This document shows positions 23,741 through 32,269 of a DNA stretch of 64,000 nt, one piece after another. Under the pieces are notes generated by a model. The model searched no databases and was not told where the DNA came from. It saw only the letters and a program-made list of their open reading frames with translations. Source of the stretch: Streptomyces sp. V2I9 (GTDB lineage: Bacteria > Actinomycetota > Actinomycetes > Streptomycetales > Streptomycetaceae); assembly GCF_030817475.1 (NCBI RefSeq), contig NZ_JAUSZJ010000002.1:5656626-5720625 (forward strand). The letters are read 5' to 3'. Within the stretch, counting starts at the first letter, position 1, and every line of letters starts with the position of its first letter. Both the position numbers and the translations under genes were made by a program.

Positions 23741-23770
23741 GCGCATGCACCCCGTGGGGTGAGCATGCGC
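23741..23770. promoter_or_regulatory. Long interrupted palindrome between argF and the permease gene
   Basis: GCGCATGC-ACCCC (23741-23753) pairs with GGGGT (23756-23760) and GCATGCGC (23763-23770), giving 13 bp with only a 2-nt central gap and a GA bulge. The near-absence of a loop is unlike a simple terminator and suggests a protein-binding palindrome or a cruciform-prone site. It could still end argF transcription. Confidence 0.5.
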
Positions 23771-23860
23771 CGTGTTGGCTACGATGTCGGATCTGGTGGG
23801 GTTCGGGCCTGGTGCTCGAACCCCTTACCTGTGCCGCGGCCAGCGGCGCACGGCCCGTAC

Positions 23861-23906
23861 CCCCCCACCGCACCACCAGAGCCGTCCCCCCACTGCACCA
23901 CCAGAG
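23861..23906. repeat. Two 21-bp direct repeats in the permease leader
   Basis: A C-rich 21-mer ending GCACCACCAGAG occurs at 23861-23881 and 23886-23906 with a single C/T difference, just upstream of the ATG at 23922. It would be in the 5' leader of the mRNA. Confidence 0.7.
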
Positions 23907-23921
23907 ATGAGAACGTCCCCC

Positions 23922-25409
23922 ATGAGTACCGGTCTGCCGCGCCCCGGCACCCCGAAAGGCCCCGGTTCCCCCCGGCCGGGCCTGCGCCGCAAGAGTCCTG
24001 ACCAGCTGATCGCCGAGTCCGGCGGAGACCTGGAGGGCCACGGACTCCAGCGCACGATGGGCCTCTTCCAGCTCGTCTGCTTCGGGGTCGGCGCGATCGT
24101 CGGCACCGGCATCTTCGTCGGGCTGTCCGACAGCGTGGCGAAGGCCGGGCCCGCCGTCGTGATCTCGTTCGTCCTCGCGGCGATCACCTGCATCTTCACC
24201 GCCCTGTCCTTCGCGGAGCTGGGCAGCGCCATCCCGGTCTCCGGAAGCTCCTACTCCTTCGCGTACGCGGCCCTCGGCGAGCGCACCGCCTTCCTCGTCG
24301 GCTGGTGCCTGCTGCTGGAGTACGGCGTCTCGGTCTCCGCCGTCGCGGTGGGCTGGAGCCAGTACGTCAACGAGCTGCTGAACAGCCTGACCGGCTGGCA
24401 ACTGCCCGACGCCCTGTCCTCCGGTCCGGGCGAGGGCGGCGCGGTCAACCTGCCCGCCGTCGTCGTCATCGCCATGGCGGCCACGCTGCTCGTGCGCGGC
24501 GTCCGGGAGAGCGCCACCGCGACCGCCGCCATGGCGGTCCTCAAGATCGGCATCCTCGTCGCGTTCTGCGCCGTGGCGTTCAGCGCGTTCCAGGACGACA
24601 ACCTGATGCCCTTCGCCCCCCACGGACCCGCCGGCATCACCGCGGGCGCCTCGCTGGCGTTCTTCTCCTACATCGGCTTCGACGCCATCACCACCGCCGG
24701 CGAAGAGGTCAAGAATCCCCGGCGGAACATCCCCCTCGCCATCCTGATCTGCATCGGCGTCGTCACGCTGCTCTACTGCGCCGTGGCGCTCTCCGCCATC
24801 GGGGCGATCGGCTCGGACGCCGTCGCGGACGAGAGCGCGGCCCTCTCCATCGCCGTCAACAAGGTCACCGACTCGTCGGTCGGCGGCGGCATCGTCGCCT
24901 TCGGCGCGGTCGTCGCCATCGCGTCGGTGGTGCTCGCCGTCATGTACGGGCAGACCCGCATCCTGATGTCGATGTCCCGCGACGGACTGATTCCGCGCGT
25001 CTTCGAGCGGGTCTCGCCCACGACCCGCACTCCGGTCGCCAACACCTGGATCGTGGCCTGTGTCTTCGCCGTCCCCGCCGCCTTCGTCCCGCTCGACGTC
25101 GTCGTGAACCTGACGACCATCGGCACCCTGGCCACGATGGTCGCCGTCAACATCGCGGTGGTGGTCCTGCGGCGCGACCACCCCGAACTGAAGCGGTCCT
25201 TCCGGGTGCCGCTGAACCCGGTGATCCCGGTGCTGGGCGTTCTGTGCTGCCTGTACCTGATGTACGGGACCGGCTGGACGACGTGGGTCCAGTTCGCGGT
25301 CTTCCTGGCCGTCGGCCTGCTCCTGTACGCCGGCTACGGCCGCGGGCGCTCCCGGCTGGTCAGCTCCCCGGGGACGGGCCCGACTGCGCCGGTATCGCCG
25401 GAAGCGTGA
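23922..25409 (+). CDS. APC-family amino-acid permease (cationic amino-acid transporter-like)
   Basis: A 494-residue protein with about 12 transmembrane helices. The N-terminal FGVGAIVGTGIFVG motif is the APC substrate/ion-binding helix 1; FFSYIGFDAITTAGEEVKNPRRNIP is the helix 6 region of CAT/YfnA-type carriers. The ATG at 23922 is favoured over the open frame from 23772, because the first 50 codons are Pro/Arg-rich and not family-like. Its position after arcA and argF suggests arginine or ornithine import, but it is not an ArcD-type exchanger. The last 50 bp overlap the convergent gene at 25360. Confidence 0.88.
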   Translation: MSTGLPRPGTPKGPGSPRPGLRRKSPDQLIAESGGDLEGHGLQRTMGLFQLVCFGVGAIVGTGIFVGLSDSVAKAGPAVVISFVLAAITCIFTALSFAELGSAIPVSGSSYSFAYAALGERTAFLVGWCLLLEYGVSVSAVAVGWSQYVNELLNSLTGWQLPDALSSGPGEGGAVNLPAVVVIAMAATLLVRGVRESATATAAMAVLKIGILVAFCAVAFSAFQDDNLMPFAPHGPAGITAGASLAFFSYIGFDAITTAGEEVKNPRRNIPLAILICIGVVTLLYCAVALSAIGAIGSDAVADESAALSIAVNKVTDSSVGGGIVAFGAVVAIASVVLAVMYGQTRILMSMSRDGLIPRVFERVSPTTRTPVANTWIVACVFAVPAAFVPLDVVVNLTTIGTLATMVAVNIAVVVLRRDHPELKRSFRVPLNPVIPVLGVLCCLYLMYGTGWTTWVQFAVFLAVGLLLYAGYGRGRSRLVSSPGTGPTAPVSPEA

Positions 25410-25899
25410 ACCAGACGGCCTTGCCGTGCTCCGTGGTGCGGTGACCGCACGCGGAGCTGAGGGTCCGGATCAGCAGCAGGCCGCGGCCGTGCTCCTGCCA
25501 GGGATCGACCTCACAGCCCGGCTGCGGCCGGGACAGGTCGCCCGGCGGGGCGGGGTCGCGGTCGTGCACCTCGACCTGGCAGCCGGTCGGGAGCAGCTCC
25601 ACGACCAGCTCGATGGGTTCGCCGCCCAGCGTGTGCTCGACCGCGTTGGCCACCAGTTCGGCGGTCAGCAGTTCGGCGGTGTCACTGTCGGCAGGAGCGT
25701 CGATGTCCGACAGCGCCGTACGGATGAGAGCGCGCGCGATCGGCACGGCCGCGGTGGAGTGCGGCAGGGCGATGCGCCAGGAAGCGGGGGCGGGGACTTC
25801 GGGCGGCACGGCATTTCCGATCGGGAGCGGGTCTTCCTCGAAGCGGGAGGTCTCGCCTTCTCGGATCACGGCTTCACGGTTCATGACTTCTTGGTTCAC
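25360..25899 (-). CDS. ATP-binding protein of the RsbW/SpoIIAB anti-sigma-factor type
   Basis: A 179-residue protein with a HATPase_c (GHKL) fold. The N box is TAELLTAELVANAVEH and the G1/G2 boxes are EVHDRDP and HGRGLLLIRTL. An approximately 40-residue disordered N-terminus precedes the domain. Streptomyces encode dozens of such short kinases, which may bind sigma factors or anti-anti-sigma proteins; the partner is not encoded next to it. It converges with and overlaps the permease gene. The ORF starts with several in-frame Met codons (25899, 25884), so the exact start is uncertain. Confidence 0.85.
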   Translation of the reverse strand: MNQEVMNREAVIREGETSRFEEDPLPIGNAVPPEVPAPASWRIALPHSTAAVPIARALIRTALSDIDAPADSDTAELLTAELVANAVEHTLGGEPIELVVELLPTGCQVEVHDRDPAPPGDLSRPQPGCEVDPWQEHGRGLLLIRTLSSACGHRTTEHGKAVWFTLPAIPAQSGPSPGS

Positions 25900-26041
25900 G
25901 ACTTCCCGGGTTCACCTGATGCTCGAGTCGAGACTTCCTGGTTTCAACCTTACGAACCGCCCCGGCCCCGCCATAGAGGCGGTCGGCCGGAGCAAATGGG
26001 ACTTTCGCCACAACAGTCTCATGGAAGTCGTATTGCGACCT

Positions 26042-26070
26042 CGTGACGGCAGTCACGTACGAGTGATAAC
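26042..26070 (+). promoter_or_regulatory. Palindromic operator/promoter of the hydratase-monooxygenase operon
   Basis: CGTGACGGCAGTCACG (26042-26057) is a palindrome with 6-bp arms. Nine bases after its AGTCA core comes GATAAC (26065-26070), a likely -10, and GTGACG would act as -35 with a 16-bp spacer. The same TGACGG(C/T)AGTCA-N9-GATAA arrangement occurs at 32133-32158. Likely bound by the PaaX-family protein of this island; inferred. Confidence 0.6.
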
Positions 26071-26134
26071 TTCGGAGGCGGAACGCGACCCGCGCACGGC
26101 CGGCACCAGCCCGATCGCTGAAGGGGACCCCTCC

Positions 26135-26962
26135 ATGAGCCCGTTTCCCAGCTCGGCCCGGAGCACCGAACGATGGCGTCATCTGCGGCTGACGCGGGAC
26201 CGCGGTGTGGCCACCGTCACATTCGACCGCCCCGAGAAACTCAACGCGCTCACCTTCGGTGCCTACGCGGATCTGCGCGACCTCCTCGCCGAGCTGTCGC
26301 GGGAACGCTCCGTCCGCGCCCTGGTCCTCGCGGGGGAGGGGCGCGGCTTCTGCTCCGGCGGAGACGTCGACGAGATCATCGGCGCCACCCTGGCCATGGA
26401 CACCGCGCAGCTCCTCGACTTCAACCGGATGACCGGGCAGGTCGTCCGCGCCCTGCGCGAGTGCCCCTTCCCCGTCGTCGCCGCGATCCACGGGGTGGCG
26501 GCCGGGGCGGGGGCCGTGCTGGCGCTGGCGGCGGACTTCCGGGTCGCCGACCCCTCGGCCCGCTTCGCCTTCCTCTTCACCCGCGTCGGCCTCTCGGGCG
26601 GCGACATGGGAGCGGCCTACCTGCTTCCCCGCGTCGTCGGCCTCGGCCACGCCACCCGCCTCCTGATGCTGGGGGACGCCGTCCGCGCCCCCGAGGCGGA
26701 GCGGATCGGGCTGATCAGCGAGCTGGCCGGGGAGGGCGAGGCCGACGAACGCGCCGCCGAGCTGGCCCGCCGCCTCGCGGAGGGCCCCTCCCTCGCGCTC
26801 GCCCAGACCAAGGCGCTGCTCACCGCCGAACTCGACATGCCGCTCGCCGCCTCCGTCGAGCTGGACGCCAGCACCCAGGCGCTCCTGATGCACGGCGAGG
26901 ACTACGCGGAGTTCCACGCGGCCTTCACCGAGAAGCGGCCCCCGAAGTGGCAGGGGCGCTGA
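26135..26962 (+). CDS. Enoyl-CoA hydratase/isomerase family protein
   Basis: A 275-residue crotonase-fold protein. The CoA-binding and oxyanion-hole motifs are visible: RPEKLNALTFGAYADL, LAGEGRGFCSGGDVDEI (first oxyanion hole) and HGVAAGAGAVLALAADFRVADPSARFAFLFTRVGLSGGDMGA (second). The usual second catalytic Glu position reads GLSGGDMGA rather than the GL.PE.G of true hydratases, so the reaction may be hydration, ring hydrolysis or isomerisation. ATG 26135 follows AAGGGGA. It is 2 bp from the monooxygenase gene and shares its promoter, so it likely acts on the dearomatised CoA product. Confidence 0.88.
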   Translation: MSPFPSSARSTERWRHLRLTRDRGVATVTFDRPEKLNALTFGAYADLRDLLAELSRERSVRALVLAGEGRGFCSGGDVDEIIGATLAMDTAQLLDFNRMTGQVVRALRECPFPVVAAIHGVAAGAGAVLALAADFRVADPSARFAFLFTRVGLSGGDMGAAYLLPRVVGLGHATRLLMLGDAVRAPEAERIGLISELAGEGEADERAAELARRLAEGPSLALAQTKALLTAELDMPLAASVELDASTQALLMHGEDYAEFHAAFTEKRPPKWQGR

Positions 26963-26964
26963 CC

Positions 26965-29316
26965 GTGCCGGCCGCCGAGGACCTCCGACGCCCCGACGCG
27001 GCGACCGGCACCTCCGCGGAGCCCTCCCGGCCGGGCACCCCCTCCGTGCGGCGGATCGCGGTCATCGGCGGCGGCCCCGGCGGCCTCTACGCCGCGGCCC
27101 TCCTCAAGCGGCTCGGCCCCGACCGCGAGGTCACCGTGTACGAGCGCAACGCCCCCGACGACACCTTCGGCTTCGGTGTCGTCCTCTCCGACGAGACCCT
27201 CGGCGGCATCGAGCACGCCGACCCCGAGGTGTACCGGGCGCTGCGCCGCGAGTTCGTCCGCTGGGACACCATCGACATCGTCCACCGGGGCCGCACCCAC
27301 ACCTCCGGCGGCCACGGCTTCGCCGCGCTCGGCCGCCGCCGGCTCCTGGAGATCCTGCACGAGCGCTGCGCCGCGCTCGGCGTCGGTCTCCGCTTCCGGA
27401 CACCGGCCCCGCCCGCCGCCGTGCTGGCCGCCGGCCACGACCTGGTCGTCGCCGCCGACGGGGTGCACAGCGCCACCCGCCAGGCCCGCCCCGAAGCCTT
27501 CGGCCCGGCCCTCACGGAGCACCGCAACCGCTACATCTGGCTCGCCGCCGACTTCGCGCTCGACGCCTTCCGCTTCGAGATCGCCGAAACCGCGCACGGC
27601 GTCATGCAGCTGCACGGCTACCCGTACGCCGCCGACGCCTCCACCGTCATCGTCGAGATGCGCGAGGAGGTCTGGCGTGCCGCCGGGCTCGACACCTGCG
27701 ACCCCGCCGAATCCACCGCCCGCTGCGCCGCGTTCTTCTCCGACGCGCTCGGAGGCCGTCCCCTGCGCGGCAACCGGTCCTCCTGGCTCGCCTTCCGCAC
27801 GGTCACCAACTCCCGCTGGTCCCACGGGAACACGGTGCTCATCGGGGACGCCGCCCACACCGCCCACTTCTCCATCGGCTCCGGCACCAAGCTCGCCGTC
27901 GAGGACGCCCTCGCGCTGGCCGCCTGCATCGAGGAACAGCCGGACCTGCCCGCCGCGTTGACCGCGTACGAGGCCGAGCGCCGCCCGGTCGTCGCCTCCA
28001 CCCAGCGGGCGGCCGCCGCCAGCCTGCGCTGGTTCGAGGAGCTGGCCGGCTACGTGGACCAGCCGCCCCGCCGCTTCGCGTTCAACCTGCTCACCCGCAG
28101 CCGCCGGGTCACCCACGACAACCTCCGGCTGCGCGACCCCTCCTTCACGGCGGCCGTGGAGGAGGAGTTCGGCTGTCCGCCGGACACCCCGCCGATGTTC
28201 ACCCCGCTGCGGCTGCGCGGCCTCGAACTGCGCAACCGGGTCGTCGTCTCGCCCATGGACCTGTACTCCGCCGTCGACGGGATGCCCGCCGACTTCCACC
28301 TCGTCCACCTCGGGGCCCGCGCCCTCGGTGGCGCCGGACTCACCATGACCGAGATGGTCTGCGTCAGTCCCGAAGGCCGCATCACTCCCGGCTGCACCGG
28401 TCTGTGGAACGACGAACAGGCCCTGTCCTGGCGGCGGATCACCGCATTCGTCCACACCTCCGCCCCCGGCGCGGCCATCGGCGTCCAACTCGGCCACTCC
28501 GGCCGCAAGGGCTCCACCAAGCTGATGTGGGAGGGCATCGACCAGCCCCTGGAGAGCGGCAACTGGCCACTTGCGGCCGCCTCCCCGCTCCCGTACACAC
28601 CCGGCGTCAGCCAGGTCCCCACCGAGCTCGACCGGGCCGGCCTCGACACCGTGCGCGAGCAGTTCGCCGCAGCGGCCCGCCGGGCCGCGGCCGCCGGGTT
28701 CGACCTCCTCGAACTCCACTGCGCCCACGGTTACCTCCTCTCCGGGTTCCTCTCCCCGCTCACCAACCACCGCACCGACGCCTACGGCGGGCCGTTGACG
28801 AACCGGCTGCGCTTCCCGCTCGAAGTCTTCGACGCCGTACGGGAGATGTGGCCCACCGGGCGGCCCATGACCGTGCGGATCTCCGCCACCGACTGGGCCG
28901 AGGGCGGCACCGGTGCGGCGGACGCCGTGGAGATCGCCCGCGCGTTCGCCGAACGCGGGGCCGACGCCATCGACGTCTCCACCGGCCAGGTCGTGCCCGA
29001 CGAACGCCCCGAGTTCGGCCGCTCCTACCAGACGCCGTACGCCGACCGCATCCGCAACAGCGTGGGCGTCCCGGTCATCGCGGTCGGCGCGATCTCGTCC
29101 TGGGACGACGTCAACTCCCTGCTCCTGGCGGGCCGCGCGGACCTCTGCGCACTGGCCCGCCCGCATCTGTACGACCCGCACTGGACTCTGCACGCGGCGG
29201 CCGAACAGGGCTACGCGGGCCCCGGCGCGCCCTGGCCTCTCCCGTACGGGGCGGGCAGCCGACCCCCGCCCACCGGCCGCACCGACGGTCCGAAGCCCCG
29301 GCTCACCCTGGGCTGA
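26965..29316 (+). CDS. Two-domain flavin monooxygenase/reductase, 2-aminobenzoyl-CoA or salicylyl-CoA type
   Basis: A 783-residue fusion. Residues about 28-400 are a class A FAD monooxygenase (dinucleotide motif AVIGGGPGGLYAA at 32-44, second FAD motif GDAAHTAHFSIGSG). Residues about 410-780 are an old-yellow-enzyme-like FMN reductase (FTPLRLRGLELRNRVVVSPM, LHCAHGYLLSGFLSPLTNHRTDAYGG). This architecture is known from 2-aminobenzoyl-CoA monooxygenase/reductase of Azoarcus and from salicylyl-CoA 5-hydroxylase (SdgC type). The first hydroxylates and then reduces the ring, giving a non-aromatic CoA thioester. The nearby acyl-CoA dehydrogenase, hydratase and lack of a gentisate dioxygenase favour the aminobenzoyl route. 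GTG 26965 is the first start after the hydratase stop. Confidence 0.9.
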   Translation: MPAAEDLRRPDAATGTSAEPSRPGTPSVRRIAVIGGGPGGLYAAALLKRLGPDREVTVYERNAPDDTFGFGVVLSDETLGGIEHADPEVYRALRREFVRWDTIDIVHRGRTHTSGGHGFAALGRRRLLEILHERCAALGVGLRFRTPAPPAAVLAAGHDLVVAADGVHSATRQARPEAFGPALTEHRNRYIWLAADFALDAFRFEIAETAHGVMQLHGYPYAADASTVIVEMREEVWRAAGLDTCDPAESTARCAAFFSDALGGRPLRGNRSSWLAFRTVTNSRWSHGNTVLIGDAAHTAHFSIGSGTKLAVEDALALAACIEEQPDLPAALTAYEAERRPVVASTQRAAAASLRWFEELAGYVDQPPRRFAFNLLTRSRRVTHDNLRLRDPSFTAAVEEEFGCPPDTPPMFTPLRLRGLELRNRVVVSPMDLYSAVDGMPADFHLVHLGARALGGAGLTMTEMVCVSPEGRITPGCTGLWNDEQALSWRRITAFVHTSAPGAAIGVQLGHSGRKGSTKLMWEGIDQPLESGNWPLAAASPLPYTPGVSQVPTELDRAGLDTVREQFAAAARRAAAAGFDLLELHCAHGYLLSGFLSPLTNHRTDAYGGPLTNRLRFPLEVFDAVREMWPTGRPMTVRISATDWAEGGTGAADAVEIARAFAERGADAIDVSTGQVVPDERPEFGRSYQTPYADRIRNSVGVPVIAVGAISSWDDVNSLLLAGRADLCALARPHLYDPHWTLHAAAEQGYAGPGAPWPLPYGAGSRPPPTGRTDGPKPRLTLG

Positions 29317-29574
29317 TCAGGCACGCGTGGCAGAGGCGCCGCGTCGGGTGGGACGCGCTGTGGTGGCTGTCGCCGCAGTCGGCGGCGATCCGCTCCGGCA
29401 GGGCGGCCGACTCCTCGACCTCCTCCCCGGGCCGCGGCGGCGCCCCGTACGCGGCGGCCCGCCGCAACACGGCCGGTGTGTGCGTCAACTGCGCCCGGAA
29501 GGTGTGCGGAGGGCGCGAACCCGTGTCGATGGTGATCCACCGGCCGGAGCCGCGGCCCAGTCCGGCGGTGTCAC
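29303..29574 (-). pseudogene. Small Cys/His-rich protein gene with an apparent frameshift
   Basis: Two overlapping minus-strand frames look like one short gene. A GTG at 29572-29574 overlaps the upstream paaX-type stop (GTGA) and reads VTPPDWAAAPAG before degrading; its stop is at 29485. The other frame has strongly coding-like third positions (about 90% G/C) from about 29540 down to the stop at 29303 and ends in a CGDSHH...SHP..RLCHACL cluster that could bind zinc. It has no ATG/GTG start of its own (first TTG at 29488). A one-base shift near 29538 would join them into a protein of about 85 residues. A real pseudogene, a sequencing indel or programmed frameshifting are all possible. Confidence 0.5.
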
Positions 29575-30392
29575 CCCCGTACGTACCTCTCCCCGGCGTC
29601 CCGCAGCCGCTCGTGCAACCGGCCGAAGACTTCCGCCGACCTGCCGCCCGGCCAGTGCTCCGGCAGCAGTTCCGCCGGCAGGCCGGGGTCCGCGTACGGG
29701 AGTTGGCGCCAGGAGTCCAGCGCCAGCAGGTAGTCCCGGTAGGCGGCCTGCGGGCGCGGGACGTCCTCGGTCTCCCCGGACGCCTCCCAGTCCCGCAGCA
29801 CCGGCTCGTGCAGCTCCAGGAAGTCGTGGTGCAGGCGCGCCACCGTGTCCAGGTCCCACCACCGGGCCACCGCCTCGCGGGTGGCGGTGAAACCGAGGTG
29901 CTCGCCGCGGAACAGGTCCACGTACGGGGCGAGTTCGAGCCGCTCCAGGGTGTGCCGGGTCTCCTCGTACAGCGCGGCCGGCGCGATCCACACCCCCGGT
30001 GCGGCCGTGCCGAAGCCCAGCCGGGCCAGCCGGGAGCGGAGCAGATGACGCTTGCTGCGCTCGGCCTCGGGCACGGAGAACACGGCGAGGACCCAGCCGT
30101 CGGACAGCCGGGGTACCGGCCGCCCGTAGATCCGCCGGTCCCCGTCGTCCAGCACCTGCCGGGCGCCCGGCGACAGCGCGTACCCCGCCGAACCGTCCGC
30201 CGAGCGGGCCGCCACCAGCAGCCCGCGCCGCTTCAGCCGGGAGACGCAGGAGCGTACGGACGGGGCGTCCACGCCCACCGCGTGCAGCAGGCGGATCAGC
30301 TCGGACACCGCGAACGGCGAACCGTCCGCCGGACGGCCGTACGCGCCGTAGAGCGAGACGATGAGGGAGCGGGGGGTGCGCAACTCTGCCAC
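29571..30392 (-). CDS. PaaX-family transcriptional regulator
   Basis: A 273-residue protein. The N-terminal winged helix (TPRSLIVSLYGAYGR..GSPFAVSELIRLLHAVGVDAPSVRSCVSRLKRRGLL) and the central and C-terminal PaaX domains (WVLAVFSVPEAERSKRHLLRSRLARLGFGTAAPGVWIAP, YRDYLLALDSWRQLPYADPGLPAELLPEHWPG) are all present. PaaX-type repressors are released by aryl-CoA thioesters such as phenylacetyl-CoA. Here the inducer would be the CoA ester made by the ligase encoded immediately upstream in the same operon (9 bp apart). Start: GTG at 30392. It is the likely ligand-responsive regulator of the whole island. Confidence 0.92.
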   Translation of the reverse strand: MAELRTPRSLIVSLYGAYGRPADGSPFAVSELIRLLHAVGVDAPSVRSCVSRLKRRGLLVAARSADGSAGYALSPGARQVLDDGDRRIYGRPVPRLSDGWVLAVFSVPEAERSKRHLLRSRLARLGFGTAAPGVWIAPAALYEETRHTLERLELAPYVDLFRGEHLGFTATREAVARWWDLDTVARLHHDFLELHEPVLRDWEASGETEDVPRPQAAYRDYLLALDSWRQLPYADPGLPAELLPEHWPGGRSAEVFGRLHERLRDAGERYVRG

Positions 30393-30401
30393 GTGATCAC
30401 T

Positions 30402-32090
30402 CTAGAGCGGCTGGTCCCGGAGCAGGAACCGCTGGAGCTTGCCCGTCGCGGTGCGGGGCAGGGACGACTCGAAGGCGAAGACGCGCGGACACTTGTGCGG
30501 GGCGAGGCTGGCCTTCATATGGGCGCGGAGCGAGTCCGCGGTCTGCTCCGAGCCCTCCCGCAGCACCACGTGCGCCACCACGATCTCGCCGCGCAACGCG
30601 TCCGCCCGGCCCACCACGGCGGCCTCCGCGACCTCCGGATGACGCAGCAGGGCGTCCTCCACCTCGGGGCCGGCGATGTTGTAGCCGGAGGAGATGATCA
30701 TGTCGTCGGCGCGGGCCACGTAGCGGAAGTAGCCGTCCGGTTCGCGGACGAAGGTGTCTCCGGTCATGTTCCAGCCGTGCCGGACGTACTCCGTCTGCCG
30801 CGGGTCGGCGAGATAGCGGCAGCCGACCGGGCCGCGCACGGCGAGCAGGCCCGGTTCGCCGTCCGGCCGCTCCACCCCGTGCTCGTCCACCACGCGGGCC
30901 TGCCAGCCCGGCACCGGCACACCCGTCAGGCCGGGGCGGATCGCGTCGTCGGCGGCCGAGATGAAGATGTGCAGCAGTTCGGTGGCCCCGATGCCGTTGA
31001 TGATGCGCAGCCCCGTCGCCTCGTGCCACGCGTGCCAGGTCGCCGCCGGCAGGTTCTCCCCGGCCGACACGCAGCGCCGCAGCGCCGACAGGTCGTGGCC
31101 GGCGAGCTGTCCGAGCATCGTGCGGTAGGCGGTCGGCGCGGTGAACAGCACCGAGACCCGGTGCCGCTCCAGCGCGGGCAGCAGATGCTGCGGGCCCGCC
31201 TGTTCCAGCAGCAGCGCCGAGGCCCCGGCCCGCAGCGGGAAGACCAGCAGCCCGCCGAGACCGAAGGTGAAGCCGAGCGGCGGGCTGCCCGCGAACACGT
31301 CGTCGGGCGTGGGGCGCAGCACGTGCCGGGAGAAGGTGTCCGCGATCGCCAGGAGGTCCCGGTGCAGATGCATGCAGCCCTTGGGCCGCCCGGTGGTCCC
31401 CGAGGTGAACGCGATGAGGGCGACCTCGTCGGCCGCCGTGTCCACCGCCCGGAACGGACCGCTCCGCCCCTCCGCCAGCCGGGTCAGGTCCCCGGCACCG
31501 TCCCCGCCGAACAGCGTGATCCGCAGCCCTTCCACGTCCGCCTCCGCCAGATCCCGTACCGACCGGGCGTCGCACAGGGCGTGGCTGATCCGCGCCAGGG
31601 AGCAGACGGTGGCCAGCTCCGTCGCACGCGCCTGCGCCAGTACGGTGACGGCGACCGCGCCCGCCTTCATGACGGCGAGCCAGCAGGCGGCCAGCCATGG
31701 CGTGGTCGGCCCGCGCAGCAGCACCCGGTTGCCCGGCACCACGCCCAGGTCCTCCGTCAGCACGCGGGCGATCCGGTCCACCGTCTCCCGCAGTCCGCCG
31801 TAGCTCCAGACGCTTCCGTCCCCCGAGAGCAGCGCGGGACGGTCGGGACCGTGCTCCTCGACGGTGCGGTCCAGCAGCTCGTGGCCGCAGTTCAGCCGGT
31901 CGGGGTAGTGCGGCGCGGGATCCTCCAGGAGGAGCTCCGGCCACAGCTCCGGTGGCGGGAGGTGGTCGCGCGGGAAGGTGTCGACGTGGGCTCCGGGGAC
32001 CGCCCCGGACGCTCCGGAATGCGCGCCGAGGACGCGTGCGGACGCGTCGTCGGCGGCTGTGGGCGTGCTCTGCGAGGAATTCGGCTCCAT
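30402..32090 (-). CDS. Aryl-CoA ligase, benzoate/2-aminobenzoate-CoA ligase family
   Basis: A 562-residue ANL-superfamily adenylating enzyme. The P-loop-like AMP motif reads LIAFTSGTTGRPKGCMHLHRD, the A5 region is INGIGATELLHIFIS, A8 is VARADDMIISSGYNIAGPEVE, and the C-terminal catalytic lysine is in LPRTATGKLQRF. HLHRD after the P-loop and NGIGATELLH are typical of benzoate-CoA ligases. It would activate an aromatic acid with ATP and CoA as the first step. An approximately 35-residue disordered leader precedes the domain. Start at ATG 32090 is chosen over a TTG one codon earlier. It is the first gene of the minus-strand operon. Confidence 0.9.
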   Translation of the reverse strand: MEPNSSQSTPTAADDASARVLGAHSGASGAVPGAHVDTFPRDHLPPPELWPELLLEDPAPHYPDRLNCGHELLDRTVEEHGPDRPALLSGDGSVWSYGGLRETVDRIARVLTEDLGVVPGNRVLLRGPTTPWLAACWLAVMKAGAVAVTVLAQARATELATVCSLARISHALCDARSVRDLAEADVEGLRITLFGGDGAGDLTRLAEGRSGPFRAVDTAADEVALIAFTSGTTGRPKGCMHLHRDLLAIADTFSRHVLRPTPDDVFAGSPPLGFTFGLGGLLVFPLRAGASALLLEQAGPQHLLPALERHRVSVLFTAPTAYRTMLGQLAGHDLSALRRCVSAGENLPAATWHAWHEATGLRIINGIGATELLHIFISAADDAIRPGLTGVPVPGWQARVVDEHGVERPDGEPGLLAVRGPVGCRYLADPRQTEYVRHGWNMTGDTFVREPDGYFRYVARADDMIISSGYNIAGPEVEDALLRHPEVAEAAVVGRADALRGEIVVAHVVLREGSEQTADSLRAHMKASLAPHKCPRVFAFESSLPRTATGKLQRFLLRDQPL

Positions 32091-32121
32091 CAAGGATCGC
32101 CCCCTTGTCGCTTCTGGAGCG

Positions 32122-32159
32122 TATCGTTTGGGTGACGGTAGTCAACGGTCCGCGATAAG
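32122..32159. promoter_or_regulatory. Divergent promoter region with shared palindromic element
   Basis: GTGACGGTAGTCAA (32132-32145) contains TGAC-GGTA-GTCA. On the plus strand GATAAG (32154-32159) lies nine bases downstream, as at 26065. On the minus strand the same element supplies TTGACT as -35, with TACGCT a possible -10 16 bp on. One bound repressor could therefore shut both the ligase-paaX operon and the dehydrogenase-RidA operon. Confidence 0.55.
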
Positions 32160-32269
32160 ACGGCGACGCGCCATGTGCGACAGGGTCATCGAGACATGTA
32201 CGGCGTCCACGGCATGTGCGGCATGGCGGTGACGCGACACGGCAGACACGCGACAAGAGAGGCGCCGCC

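Noticed and set aside
21768..25181. 1137-codon minus-strand open frame opposite arcA, argF and the permease
   Set aside because: Composition is Asp/Arg/Gly/His low complexity, it crosses three well-supported genes and their intergenic regions, and has no motif.
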